The translations under genes were made by a program, and so were the position numbers. Under the pieces are notes generated by a model that did not search any database, was not told the origin of the DNA, and saw nothing but the letters and a program-made list of their open reading frames with translations. Of a stretch of 64,000 bases of DNA, positions 49,816 through 58,454 are shown piece by piece. Origin of the DNA: CAVWNR01 sp963756525 (lineage in GTDB: Bacteria > Actinomycetota > Actinomycetes > Mycobacteriales > Jatrophihabitantaceae); the NCBI GenBank assembly GCA_963756525.1, contig CAVWNR010000003.1:186001-250000 (forward strand). Direction: 5' to 3'. Within the stretch, counting starts at the first letter, position 1. Every line of letters starts with the position of its first letter.

Positions 49816-50514
49816 TCAGCGTGCCGGCAGGCAGCGTAGCCGTTCGCGCAGCAGGATCCCCAGCGCCTCGACGCCGTCGCGCCAGGTGAGCTTCTTGCCG
49901 GCCTCTCGGCTGCGCGCCCGGTAGGAGATCGCGACCTCGTACGGCCGGTAACCGCGCCGCAGCAACTTCCCGGTGATCTCTGCTTCCATCCCGAAGCCCG
50001 CCGAGCTGATGTCGAGCTCTCGATAGATGCGCCGAGGCATGAGCTTGAAGCAGGTTTCCAGATCGCTGATGTAGACATTGAAAAGCACGTTGGCGGCTGT
50101 TGTCACCGCGCGATTGCCGAGAACGTAGAGGTAAGAGTACGCGTTGTGGCTGCCGAAGGTCCGTGTCCCGTAGACCACCTCGGCCTCGCCGGCGATGACG
50201 ACCGCCAGCAACGACGGGATCTCGGCCGGTGAGTACTCCAGGTCGGCGTCACACGGGATCACGTAGTCGCCGCTGGCCAGTTCTGCGGCCTTGCGGATCG
50301 CCGTACCCTTGCCCTGGTTGCGTGGTTGCAGATGTACCTGGACGCGCTCGTCATCCACCAGCCCGTCGTACAGCTCACGCGTGCCGTCGGTGCTCCCGTC
50401 ATCAACGATGATCAGTTCGATCTCGCAAGGGTAATCCACAGCAAGGACATCCTTGACCGCCTCGCTGAGCGTCGTGACCTCGTTGTAGACCGGCATCAGG
50501 ATGGAAAGGCGCAC
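49816..50514 (-). CDS. GT2 glycosyltransferase, DPM1-like
   Basis: 232 residues. LSILMPVYNEVTTLSEAVKDVL, LIIVDDGSTDGTREL, NQGKGTAIRKAAELASGDYVIPCDADLEYSP (DxD) and SDLETCFKLMPRRIYRELDISSAGFGMEAEITGKLLRRG are the signatures of polyprenyl-phosphate mannose/glucose synthases without membrane tail. GTG 50514 sits 8 bases after TAGCAT. Confidence 0.92.
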   Translation of the reverse strand: MRLSILMPVYNEVTTLSEAVKDVLAVDYPCEIELIIVDDGSTDGTRELYDGLVDDERVQVHLQPRNQGKGTAIRKAAELASGDYVIPCDADLEYSPAEIPSLLAVVIAGEAEVVYGTRTFGSHNAYSYLYVLGNRAVTTAANVLFNVYISDLETCFKLMPRRIYRELDISSAGFGMEAEITGKLLRRGYRPYEVAISYRARSREAGKKLTWRDGVEALGILLRERLRCLPAR

Positions 50515-50522
50515 GACCGTGC

Positions 50523-50528
50523 ATGCTA
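50523..50528 (-). promoter_or_regulatory. -10 box TAGCAT for the DPM1-like gene
   Basis: 8 bases upstream of GTG 50514; no ribosome site. Confidence 0.35.
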
Positions 50529-50722
50529 CTTGGCAAAGACCCCACGGACACGAGGCAGCGCTGCAGCCTCCAACCGCAGCGAGCGGGTAGCCTCTTGGGG
50601 CGGAGACGAGGGATTTGCGCGCAAAGTGGCGCAGCCACCTCGGTCGCCGCGCACCCTAACTCTGTGCGGTGGCCGTGTGGACCGGTCGACACCCACGTCC
50701 GAACAGTGAGGAGCCGCGCCGA

Positions 50723-52468
50723 GTGGGTGACAGCCTGCCGACCGGTCAGGAGGCGCGCGACGTCGCGCGACCGCCCGCGTCCGCCCCGACCGGCGGAGCG
50801 GAGCGTCCGACGATCCGTTCGGAAGGGCTTGCCGATGCGCCGGCGGACCGTGCGCAGCCGCCACCACGTCGCTGGTGGCGGCGCGTGCCCGCGTTCGTGT
50901 GGGCCGTGACGGCCGCCCATACCGGACTGCTGCTGCTCTTCACGATCCTCTACCCGCCCTACATCTCCTTCGACGAGCCGCAGCACGTCGACATGGTGGT
51001 ATCGCTGCTGCACGGCGACGGCTGGCCGGCACCCGGCCACCGCATCGTCTCGCAGGGCGTCGTGACCAGCTCGCAGATCGTGATGGGATCGCCCAGTCAC
51101 ATCATCACGCCATTCGCCAGCAGGCCGATCGCGCCCGAGGGGAACCGGCCCAGCCTGGCGGAGCTGGGCGACGACAAGCCGGCCAGCAACCGCATGATCA
51201 ACCAGATCGTGCAGCATCCGCCGCTGTACTACGCGATCGGCGCTGCGGTCATGAAGGCGACCCCCGGCCACGACCGAATGTCCTACGACCGGTTCGTGTG
51301 GGTGCTCCGACTGATCAGCGTCCTCATGATCATGCCGTTGCCGGTGCTCGCCTGGGCGGCCTGCCGGCAGGTCACTGAGAACCGGATCGCCGCGTCCGCG
51401 GCCGCGGTGGTGCCCGCCGCCATCCCGGGGCTGACCCGGATCGGCGCCAGCGTCAACAACGACAACCTCATCACGCTGCTCTTTTCCATCCTGGCGGTCC
51501 AACTGCTCGGGGTGGCAACCGGGGACCTGCGCCGGCGGACGGGCGTGTGGGTCGGCGTGGTCGCCCTTCTGGCGATCCTTACCAAGGCGTTCGGTTTCAT
51601 CGCCCTGCCGGTCATCGTGGTCTGCTATCTGCTCGGGTGGCGGCGCCGAGGCGGCCGGCTGCCCTGGATGCCGGCGGTGAGCGCGCTGGTCATCGCTGTG
51701 GTCGGTGGTGGCTGGTGGTGGGTCCGTAATGTCGTCGACTTCCGAACGGTTCAGCCGAGCGGCTACGGGCCGGGCGTGGACATCTACGGGCACGCGGCGG
51801 CGGCGAGCGTTGCCCGCCACTACGAGCACTGGGCCGGGTTCTACTTCAACCTGGTGGCGCGGACGTTCTGGTCCGGGCTGGGCGTGCCGTTGCCGCCGGA
51901 GATCCCTCGCGTGGCGACCCTGCTCGCGCTGTACATCTCGATCGCGCTGGTCGTCGTCGGCATCGTGACCGGGACGCGGCGCACCGGCGGCCGGTGGGTC
52001 CTGCTGGCCGCGTGCCTGCCGCTCGTGCTCACGCTGGCCGCGGAGACCTACCAGTCCTACAAGACCTACCACAGCGACCTCGTCGTCGCCGGCGCGCAGG
52101 GACGTTACCTGTACCTCGGCGTCGTCTGGCTGGCCCCCGCCGTCGCGCTCGGGCTCTGCGCCGTTCTCGGTCGCCTGGCGCGCCTCGCTCCGCTGCTGCT
52201 CTTGCTCGCCGCCGGCGCCCTTCAGTACCTGGCGGTCAAGGCCATCCTGAACAAGTACTGGGCGCTGCCCGGCAGCGGCGGGCGGCTGGGCTGGCTGCAC
52301 CGCGCGTTTCAGGCCGTCGACCGATGGTCGCCGTGGCCCTCGGCGTTCACGCTCGCCTGCATCGTCGTCGCCGCCGTCGGCGGCGTGGCAGCTCTGGTCT
52401 TCGCGGTCTGGACGGCGCGGTCGAGGACAGAATTACCGCCGCCGACGCGCGACGCACTGCCGGCCTGA
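50723..52468 (+). CDS. DUF2142-like polytopic membrane protein, possible GT-C enzyme
   Basis: About 581 residues with roughly 11-12 helices. A disordered N-terminus precedes VPAFVWAVTAAHTGLLLLFTILYPPYISFDEPQHVDMVVSLLHGDGWP, in which FDEPQH resembles the acidic pair in the first loop of GT-C enzymes. IVQHPPLYYAIGA and IGASVNNDNLITLLFS are typical of DUF2142. It likely moves or adds sugars on the outer face. GTG 50723 has GAGGAG 9 bases upstream; GTG 50669 in the same frame is an alternative. Divergent from the DPM1-like gene. Confidence 0.85.
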   Translation: MGDSLPTGQEARDVARPPASAPTGGAERPTIRSEGLADAPADRAQPPPRRWWRRVPAFVWAVTAAHTGLLLLFTILYPPYISFDEPQHVDMVVSLLHGDGWPAPGHRIVSQGVVTSSQIVMGSPSHIITPFASRPIAPEGNRPSLAELGDDKPASNRMINQIVQHPPLYYAIGAAVMKATPGHDRMSYDRFVWVLRLISVLMIMPLPVLAWAACRQVTENRIAASAAAVVPAAIPGLTRIGASVNNDNLITLLFSILAVQLLGVATGDLRRRTGVWVGVVALLAILTKAFGFIALPVIVVCYLLGWRRRGGRLPWMPAVSALVIAVVGGGWWWVRNVVDFRTVQPSGYGPGVDIYGHAAAASVARHYEHWAGFYFNLVARTFWSGLGVPLPPEIPRVATLLALYISIALVVVGIVTGTRRTGGRWVLLAACLPLVLTLAAETYQSYKTYHSDLVVAGAQGRYLYLGVVWLAPAVALGLCAVLGRLARLAPLLLLLAAGALQYLAVKAILNKYWALPGSGGRLGWLHRAFQAVDRWSPWPSAFTLACIVVAAVGGVAALVFAVWTARSRTELPPPTRDALPA

Positions 52469-52491
52469 GCCTGCTGCCCGACCGGTGTGCG

Positions 52492-53361
52492 TCAACTGGC
52501 GGCGCGCGAGGACTGCTCTTCCAGCGCGGCTCGGCGCTGGCAGTACGCGCACGGCGTGATGTATTGGCAGTAGTAGATGTCGTGGTTGACGAGATCAGGG
52601 TCGAGCGGCGGGGGCTTGCCGATCGCGTCCCACGCCGGGCGCACGAACTCCTCGGCGTCGACGACTTCCGCGCCCACCCGCAGCAGCCGGAATCCGGCAT
52701 GCGTCAACAGATCGCCGGTCGGGCGCGGCGTGTTGCAGACATAGCCACAGTCGTGCACCCGGGCGTCGCCGGCGGCGAGTTCGGCGATGGCCCGGCTGAC
52801 GCCGAGGTGGAACGAGTCGTGCAGCAGGATGTAGGCGTTCGGCGCGATGTAGCGCAGCGACGCGGCGAGGTCGAGCTCAGCCTGGTCGTAGACGTGGATG
52901 CCGTCGATCAGCACGAAGTCGAACGGCCCGGCGCCGGCCTGTCCGATCTCGTCCACGGCTTGCGGGGACTCCCCGGTGACGAGCTCGAGCCGGCCGTGGA
53001 ACACGTTCTCGTTCAGTTCGATGCGCGGCATCGGGTCGACGCTGAAGATCCGGCCGTGCCCGTTCTCCTCGAGCGCACTGGCGATGATCAGCGTGGAGCC
53101 GCCCTGGGACGTGCCGATCTCCAGGACACGGGACGGGCGGGCGCCGCGCACCAGCGAGTAGAGAAACATCCGTTCGACAAACGTCATCTCGGTGGGCGCG
53201 TCAGGTATGAGCGCGGCGAGGCCCATCGCAGATCCTGCAGCATCGGCTGGTTCCAGCGCGGGACCGACCACACCGCGGCGGACGTAGAAGGTCAGCAGCC
53301 GCCGGCCGGGCGCCGTGTCAGCGGCCCACAGCGCGGTACGCCGCACGAACTCTGCAACCAT
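52492..53361 (-). CDS. class I SAM-dependent methyltransferase, CmcI/cephalosporin-hydroxylase-like
   Basis: 289 residues. SRVLEIGTSQGGSTLIIASAL is SAM motif I, GRIFSVDPMPR motif II, and DFVLIDGIHVYDQAELDLAASLRYIAPNAYILLHDSFH holds the metal-binding IDGxH...HD pattern. The C-terminal end has a Cys-rich YYCQYITPCAYCQRR. The target is probably a sugar or glycan hydroxyl. GGAGG is 6 bases before the ATG. Confidence 0.87.
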   Translation of the reverse strand: MVAEFVRRTALWAADTAPGRRLLTFYVRRGVVGPALEPADAAGSAMGLAALIPDAPTEMTFVERMFLYSLVRGARPSRVLEIGTSQGGSTLIIASALEENGHGRIFSVDPMPRIELNENVFHGRLELVTGESPQAVDEIGQAGAGPFDFVLIDGIHVYDQAELDLAASLRYIAPNAYILLHDSFHLGVSRAIAELAAGDARVHDCGYVCNTPRPTGDLLTHAGFRLLRVGAEVVDAEEFVRPAWDAIGKPPPLDPDLVNHDIYYCQYITPCAYCQRRAALEEQSSRAAS

Positions 53362-53449
53362 TCAAACCTCCGACGAGCACGGGTAGTCGATAGCCTACGC
53401 GAGCCTGACCGGAGGCGACCGCTATGACAGAACAACCAGCGAGGTGACG

Positions 53450-54391
53450 ATGGACGTCAGGCAGAAGGTGCTCGGTGACACCGACCTCAGCCGCGCCCGC
53501 GTCCTGGAGATCGGCGCGCTGCACAACCCACGCCTGCGCAAGGACGAAGCCGATGTCTCCTACCTGGACATCGCTCCCGCGGACGCACTTCGCAGCAAGT
53601 ACCAGGAGAACCCCAAGGCAGCCCCGCACCTCGAGAACCTGGTGGACGTCGACTACATCTGGAAGCCGGGACAGACCCTGCACGACGCCGCGGGTGGCCA
53701 GACGTTCGACCTGGTCATCGCCTCGCACGTCATCGAGCACGTCGCCAACCCGATCGGCTGGCTGGCGCAGGTGAGCGAGCTTCTCACCGACGGCGGCCGG
53801 CTCTCGCTGGTCGTCCCGGACAAGCGTTACTGCTTCGACGCCAACCGGCAACTCACCACGGTGGCCGATCTGGTCGATGCGTACCTGCGCGGACTCGAGG
53901 CACCCAGCACACGCCAGATCTATGACTGCGAAGCCAACTTCATGGACGTCAGCGCCGACGAGCTCTGGGCGGGTGTGGATGTGTCGCAGCGGCGACGAAC
54001 GGACGTTCCTGATCCGGACGTGCATGCCTACCAGCTATGTCTGCAGATCGCGGCCAGCGGCGAGTACCGCGACGAGCACTGCAGCACGTTCACTCCGGTC
54101 TCCTTTCTGCGGCTGCTAGCAACCCTGGCAAAGCTGGAGCTCTGTGCTCTTCGGGTACAGGCCATCCATCCGACCGAGCGCGGATCGTACGAATTCTTCG
54201 CGATGCTGTCGAAGCAGACGGACGGCCTGGCCGGACCGACCGAGCAGGAGATCGTCGCCGCCGAGGCCGAGGAGCGGAGGGCGCACGAGGGGCCCGAGAC
54301 CCTGGAGATGACCGTCAGCCTCCGGGAGCGGGATCTGATCATGCGCAAACGCGCGCTGATGAGCTCGATCCGTGCTCGCCTACATCGGTGA
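53450..54391 (+). CDS. class I SAM-dependent methyltransferase
   Basis: 313 residues. LSRARVLEIGALHNPRLRK is a motif I variant, FDLVIASHVIEHVANPIGWLAQVSELLTDGGRLSLVVPDKRYCFDANR matches methyltransferases with the SHVIEH signature common in polysaccharide clusters, and a long C-terminal helical part follows. ATG 53450 follows GAGGTGACG. It is convergent with the double-GT4 gene, leaving 11 bases. Confidence 0.87.
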   Translation: MDVRQKVLGDTDLSRARVLEIGALHNPRLRKDEADVSYLDIAPADALRSKYQENPKAAPHLENLVDVDYIWKPGQTLHDAAGGQTFDLVIASHVIEHVANPIGWLAQVSELLTDGGRLSLVVPDKRYCFDANRQLTTVADLVDAYLRGLEAPSTRQIYDCEANFMDVSADELWAGVDVSQRRRTDVPDPDVHAYQLCLQIAASGEYRDEHCSTFTPVSFLRLLATLAKLELCALRVQAIHPTERGSYEFFAMLSKQTDGLAGPTEQEIVAAEAEERRAHEGPETLEMTVSLRERDLIMRKRALMSSIRARLHR

Positions 54392-54402
54392 GGCCCGACA
54401 GC

Positions 54403-57045
54403 TCAGCGGCCGGGCACGTTGCGGCGATCGCCCGCCGCCTGGCGCACCCGTCCGGCCGCGGTGTTCGCGGCTCGGCGTCCGACGAGCGTGGCGCGGCGGG
54501 CAACCTCGGCCCAGCCGTCCTGGCGGTAGACCTCGACCGTAGCTCTCGCGTAACGCTTCACCCGGCTGCGCATCGCGGCCGGCGCAATGAGCGCACCGCT
54601 GACCGGCGTGGAGAAAACGTACGGGGCGAGCCGGGTCGGCGTGAACGGCTCGTCGTGCGCGATGGGCGCCCAATCCGGCGACGGTTGGTGTGCGCCACGC
54701 TCGACACGCACCGCGCGTGCCTGCTCCAGCACATCGAGGTAGAGCTCGGCCTGGCGGTGCGCGGAGTAGCGCAACAGGGCGTCGCGGCGGGCTCGACTTG
54801 CCAGCCGCCGGCGCGCGAGCGGATCCGTCAACAGCAACTCCAACCCGCCGAGCCAATCCTCGTGGGTCGCCGCGAGTAGGCCGTTCACTCCGGGGACGAT
54901 CGCCTCGCGGAACGGCTGGGTCGGTGATGCGATGGTGGGCGTCGCCACCAGGGCGGCCTCCAGCCACTTGATCGCGCTCTTTGCCTCGTTGAAACGCCCG
55001 ACCGGTTCCAGCGGCGCGAGGTTGACGTCGAGGTCGCGAAGCACGTCAGGCAGCTCGTGCCACGGCATCATCGGCAGGTAGCGGACCCGGTCAGCGACCG
55101 CGCCGATGCGCGACGACGGGTTGATGTGTCCGCCGAGCCACAGCTCGATGTCGGTGCGACGGCGCATCGTTTCGACGACCGCGTCCTCGACCTCCAGCCA
55201 GTCGTGGTCGTGTGTCGTCGTGCCGCTCAGGTAGCCGATCCGCAGCGGCCCCGGCCGGCGCGCGCGCCTGAGCGCGACATCGGACGCCTGGGACAGCAGC
55301 AGGCCGGCACCGTTGGGGAAGCGAGCCGACGGCATACCCGTGACGGCGGTGGCGTAACGGCAGAGCTCCTCGGTGCTGCCGACGAAGAAGTCGCAGGCCT
55401 CCATCGTGGTCCGGTACCGGCGAACGCCTTCGATCCACAGTTCGGCGTCAGCTTCGTCGAGAAGCTTCATCGCCGGAATCTCGCTGCGCAGATCCGGGTC
55501 GAAGATCAGGTCGTCGACGTCGAAGAGCACGGGCACCGGCTCGGGGCGCAGTCGGATAGCAGCGATCATCTCGAGCACCTGCACGGTCGCGGGCACCCGG
55601 TAGAAGACGACCGCATCCGCCGTCTCGGCCAGTCGCGCGGCCTCCGGGTCGCGGTAGTGGACCACGGACGCGGCGACGCCGTGCAGAGCGAGGGCCTCGG
55701 CGGGCAGCCAGGCACGATACCGCAACGGCGCCCCGTCGATTCCCACGACGAAGAGCACCGAGTCGGGCACCCATCGACGAGCAGAGCCGCCCGGCAAGGA
55801 TGGTGCCGGGCGTTGCGCGAGCTGCTGGTACAGCTGGTCGAGGCCGTCCAGTTGTTGACCGAGCGAGCGAACGGGCGTGACCGTGCCGGCCGCGCGCAGC
55901 CGCTGCACCAGCGCCCGGTCGCCGACCAGAGTGGCTATGGCGTCTGCCAGGCCGTCGGCGTCGCCGGCCGGCACGACCAGCCCGTTGACGCCGTGCGCGA
56001 CGGCCTCCTCCGGGCCGAGCGTGTCCGTGCAGACGACAGCCAGGCCTCGGATCAGCGCCTCCCTGGTCACGATCGAGTGCGATTCCCGCATGAGCGACGG
56101 GACGATCAGCACGTCGTGCTGCAACATCACCTCGTCGAGCTCGTCGGGTGCGTACTGGCCGCGGATCCGCACCTGCGCGGGCAGCTCCGCCGGGACAGCA
56201 TCGTCGCCATCAGCGAATCCGTATGCGTCGACGGCCCACCCGGGAGTGTCCGCAAGCTTCGAGGCGGCCGCGAAGAGAACCTGCGCGCCCTTCATCGGAT
56301 CGGGGCCGCCGGTGAACAGGAAGCGGACCGCATTGGGAGCCCCCGCCCGCGCCTCGCGATGCGGGTGCGTGCGTTGCTGCGCGCTTTCCGGAAGGCCGTT
56401 CTCGTCCACCCTCAGCCGGGCTTCGGGTATCCCGTTGGCAGCGAGCACGGCGGCCGCCGACGCGGAGGGCGCGAGGATGGCGTCGGCCCGAGTCAGCTGA
56501 CCGGACAGGTACTCGTGCCGTTCCGCCAGGTAGGCGCGGTCGACCTGGCACTGGCAGACACCTGCGTCGACCACCAGGCAACACGGCACCAGGTCGCGGT
56601 CGACGAGGAACTGCCTGGCGCACAGCCACCAGAAGTCGTGCATCGTCAAGACCACGCGCGCGCCTGAGTCAGCCGCGGTGCTCAGCAGACCGGCGCCGAG
56701 AGTCTGCAGGCTGTGCACGTGCACGATGTCCGGCCGGAAACCGTGCAGGTACTCCTGGAAGTCGAATTCGACCGGCGGATTGCAGTAGTTCGTTCGGTCG
56801 TGCCAGGCGGTCCAGGGTGTGGTGACGATCCAGCGCACCGGCAACCCCGTCTCGTCCGACTCGTCCCAGGCCTGCAGCGGCGGGCGCTGCTCGTCGAGGA
56901 AGCCCGCGTACACGCGGGCGTCGTGGCCGCGGTCGCGCTGCGCGCGGGCCAGCCGCTGCGGAACCAGGGTGCCGCCGCTGACGAAGTTCGGCGGGTAGTG
57001 CGCGGAGACATGCAGGATGCGCCGGCCCGAGGACGGGTGACTCAT
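54403..57045 (-). CDS. two-domain glycosyltransferase with tandem GT4 domains
   Basis: 880 residues. The N-terminal GT-B enzyme (about 1-415) has RILHVSAHYPPNFVSGGTLVPQRLAR, PDIVHVHSLQTLGAGLL, FLFTGGPDPMKGAQVLFAAA and MRESHSIVTREALIRGLAVVCTD. A second one (about 425-800) starts DSVLFVVGIDGAPLRYRAW and has VLFDVDDLIFDPDLR, RIGYLSGTTTHDHDWLEV and NLAPLEPVGRFNEAKSAIKWLEAALVATPTIAS. It can therefore add two sugars, perhaps in alternation. The TGA of the upstream GT4 overlaps its ATG (ATGA). Same operon as Wzm/Wzt. Confidence 0.9.
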   Translation of the reverse strand: MSHPSSGRRILHVSAHYPPNFVSGGTLVPQRLARAQRDRGHDARVYAGFLDEQRPPLQAWDESDETGLPVRWIVTTPWTAWHDRTNYCNPPVEFDFQEYLHGFRPDIVHVHSLQTLGAGLLSTAADSGARVVLTMHDFWWLCARQFLVDRDLVPCCLVVDAGVCQCQVDRAYLAERHEYLSGQLTRADAILAPSASAAAVLAANGIPEARLRVDENGLPESAQQRTHPHREARAGAPNAVRFLFTGGPDPMKGAQVLFAAASKLADTPGWAVDAYGFADGDDAVPAELPAQVRIRGQYAPDELDEVMLQHDVLIVPSLMRESHSIVTREALIRGLAVVCTDTLGPEEAVAHGVNGLVVPAGDADGLADAIATLVGDRALVQRLRAAGTVTPVRSLGQQLDGLDQLYQQLAQRPAPSLPGGSARRWVPDSVLFVVGIDGAPLRYRAWLPAEALALHGVAASVVHYRDPEAARLAETADAVVFYRVPATVQVLEMIAAIRLRPEPVPVLFDVDDLIFDPDLRSEIPAMKLLDEADAELWIEGVRRYRTTMEACDFFVGSTEELCRYATAVTGMPSARFPNGAGLLLSQASDVALRRARRPGPLRIGYLSGTTTHDHDWLEVEDAVVETMRRRTDIELWLGGHINPSSRIGAVADRVRYLPMMPWHELPDVLRDLDVNLAPLEPVGRFNEAKSAIKWLEAALVATPTIASPTQPFREAIVPGVNGLLAATHEDWLGGLELLLTDPLARRRLASRARRDALLRYSAHRQAELYLDVLEQARAVRVERGAHQPSPDWAPIAHDEPFTPTRLAPYVFSTPVSGALIAPAAMRSRVKRYARATVEVYRQDGWAEVARRATLVGRRAANTAAGRVRQAAGDRRNVPGR

Positions 57046-58454
57046 AACGCGCGCGGCGGGGGCACGAACGGGAGCAGCCGCGACAGGTGCCGTTGAACGC
57101 GCACCTTCACCTTGTGCAGCACCATCCGCATGCCGCCGGTCCGGTAGTACGCCCGCAGCAGCTCGAGGTCGTTGGGCACCGACCGGCGCGGCGCGAAACC
57201 CTGGGCCACAGAGGTGAAACGTCGCTGCCGCTCGGGGTCGAGGAGGTCCGGTGCGCGACGCGGCTCGGCGCAGAACTCGAGCAACGGCTCGAGAGCGCGG
57301 CGCCAGTGGTAGTCCCCCGCGGCGGCGCGGACCCGGCCGCGGTAGGCGTCGAGATCGTGCTGGTTGCACAGCAGCGCATCGATGGCCTCAGCCAGCGCCA
57401 CGTCGTCCTCCGGCGCGACCGTACGACCGAGGTCGCGCCGCTCGACCAGGTCGGCGAACGTGTCGCCCTCGGTGCACACGATCGGCAGGCCGCACCACAG
57501 ATAGTCGAGGATCCGGGTGCGGAAGGAGAACGCCGTCTCGACGTGGTCGAGGTGGGTGCTGATGCCGATGTCCGCGTCGAGCAGGTAGTTCTGGCGGTCG
57601 GAGTAGTCGACCCAGCCGTCGTTGAAGAAGACGAACTTGTCGGTCAGCGAAAGCTTGTCGGCCAGCTGCGCCGTCTCGGCAGCCACGCGCATCGTCGGCA
57701 CGTCGGGGTTCGGATGCTTGGTGCCGAGGAAGAACAGGCGGATATCCGTCCGTTCCCGCTGCAGCCGGTCGATCGCGCGCACCAAGGTGAGCGGATCGAA
57801 CCAGTTGTAGATGCCGCCGCCCCAGATCACGACCTTGTCGTCGGCGCCGATGCCGTTCACGGCGCCCTTGATCGCATGCCGGGTCTGCACCGGCGGGTCG
57901 TCGGGCAGCCCGAACGGTGCGACGTCGATCAACCGGTACAGGTTGGGCTGCTCGTCGTAGGTCAGGGTGTTCAACCGGCTGACCGCCGCGAGCTGTCCAA
58001 GCCAGAAGTCGCGCTGCTTTTCGCTTGCGCAGAGGAAGAAATCCCCACGCAGCAGCTGATCGTTCACCGCGGACAGGGTGAGGTCGAACAACGTGCGACG
58101 TGCCATCGGATCTAGATCGCGAGTCTGCTCGAGCTGCTCCAGGTGGAACGGGTCGTACAGGTCGACGACGATCACCTTGTCGCTCGTGCGCAGCCAGGGA
58201 TTGGCAACCATGATGAAGCCCTGGAGGACGAACACATCACACCAGCGTTCCCATTGGCGCAGCAGGTTGGGCGACCTGACCGATACGCAACGGAAGTCCG
58301 CCGAAGTCCGGGTGCAGGCGCCGGTGGTGACCAGCGCGACCTGGTGATCGCGGGAGAGCTCGGTAGCGATGTGCCAGGCGCGAATGGCGGGACCCGCCAT
58401 CTTCTCGGTGATCGCGTCAGCGGTCACGATCACGATCTTGTGTCGCCCGCGCAT
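57042..58454 (-). CDS. GT4-family glycosyltransferase
   Basis: 470 residues. HKIVIVTADAITEKMAGPAIRAWHIATELSRDH is the N-terminal domain of a GT4 subfamily often found in O-antigen-type clusters. VVIWGGGIYNWFDPLTLVRAIDRL and HVETAFSFRTRILDYLWCGLPIVCTEGD form the donor-binding domain, and the C-terminal tail is basic. ATG 58454 has GGAGG upstream and overlaps the stop of the preceding gene (TAATG). The donor is unknown. Confidence 0.9.
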   Translation of the reverse strand: MRGRHKIVIVTADAITEKMAGPAIRAWHIATELSRDHQVALVTTGACTRTSADFRCVSVRSPNLLRQWERWCDVFVLQGFIMVANPWLRTSDKVIVVDLYDPFHLEQLEQTRDLDPMARRTLFDLTLSAVNDQLLRGDFFLCASEKQRDFWLGQLAAVSRLNTLTYDEQPNLYRLIDVAPFGLPDDPPVQTRHAIKGAVNGIGADDKVVIWGGGIYNWFDPLTLVRAIDRLQRERTDIRLFFLGTKHPNPDVPTMRVAAETAQLADKLSLTDKFVFFNDGWVDYSDRQNYLLDADIGISTHLDHVETAFSFRTRILDYLWCGLPIVCTEGDTFADLVERRDLGRTVAPEDDVALAEAIDALLCNQHDLDAYRGRVRAAAGDYHWRRALEPLLEFCAEPRRAPDLLDPERQRRFTSVAQGFAPRRSVPNDLELLRAYYRTGGMRMVLHKVKVRVQRHLSRLLPFVPPPRAL

